From assembly GCF_014211975.1 (NCBI RefSeq), contig NZ_CP060084.1:2046001-2110000 (forward strand): 64,000 nt of DNA. Direction: 5' to 3'. The notes under the pieces are model-generated. The model made no database searches and was not told the DNA's origin. It worked only from the letters and a program-made list of their open reading frames with translations. The position numbers were made by a program, and so were the translations under genes. The stretch comes from Teredinibacter haidensis. GTDB taxonomy: Bacteria > Pseudomonadota > Gammaproteobacteria > Pseudomonadales > Cellvibrionaceae. Below are positions 63,896-64,000 of this stretch, piece after piece (position 1 is the stretch's first letter; each line of letters opens with the position of its first letter).

Positions 63896-64000
63896 GATAG
63901 GCTCACACGCTTCACCTGTTCAGCATAGTTCCTCGCCAAAGCAAACAGTTGCGCCAGTCAATTATTGTCCAGTCATCACCACATTGTCACCGGCCAACGC

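Overview
The window is a chromosomal segment of a gammaproteobacterium, most likely a marine polysaccharide-degrading member of the Cellvibrionaceae (Saccharophagus/Teredinibacter/Cellvibrio relatives). Evidence: the order lon-clpX-clpP-tig with a tRNA-Leu; a fadBA operon and a FabY-type ketosynthase of the Pseudomonas kind; secreted carbohydrate-active proteins with long poly-serine linkers, CBM2, CBM5/12, CBM10-like and PKD modules; and both PEP-CTERM and GlyGly-CTERM sorting tails. This placement is inferred from gene content only.

Layout. 1-5.9 kb: proteostasis genes on the minus strand (partial lon, clpX, clpP, tig, each with recognisable signals) and tRNA-Leu(UAG). 6.1-12.1 kb: fatty-acid metabolism (fadB-fadA; fabY followed by an XRE-cupin regulator). 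12.3-15.6 kb: an AraC/GlxA-type regulator, a methyltransferase, an Hsp20 chaperone with a ROSE-like RNA thermometer, and a TIGR01777-type epimerase. 15.9-21.7 kb: ribosome hibernation factor, then an operon for polyamine synthesis by the carboxy(nor)spermidine route (speA, dehydrogenase, nspC), followed by a diguanylate cyclase. 22-26.7 kb: PEP-CTERM protein, msrA with a methyltransferase, ppx with a membrane DnaJ-like protein. 26.7-31.9 kb: a tight five-gene operon (LolA-like periplasmic protein, two FtsX/MacB-type permeases, ATPase, beta-barrel) that looks like an envelope lipid or lipoprotein export system.

32-48.9 kb is a secreted-protein and polysaccharide region: GH26 mannanase lipoprotein, PEP-CTERM protein, malectin-CE15 glucuronoyl esterase lipoprotein, a CBM2-PKD-CBM2 protein without a catalytic domain, a CBM2-CBM5/12-VWA protein, and a large M4 metalloprotease with six PKD and two GEVED-like domains. 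RNase HI and a RIO kinase lie inside it.

49-64 kb is accessory DNA: a possible membrane toxin/immunity pair, an HxlR/old-yellow-enzyme divergon with an inverted repeat between the genes, unknown secreted proteins, two 150-bp hairpin-bearing direct repeats, four copies of a second dispersed repeat, a frameshifted and internally deleted peptidoglycan hydrolase, a broken IS110 transposase and an ATPase fragment. From about 61.4 kb to the right edge the layout (small minus-strand genes separated by imperfect inverted repeats that begin and end with AAC/GTT boxes, with stop codons inside the boxes, and one segment with no gene) reads as part of a sedentary integron cassette array whose integrase would lie beyond the right edge. 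No CRISPR array, rRNA or complete prophage is visible.
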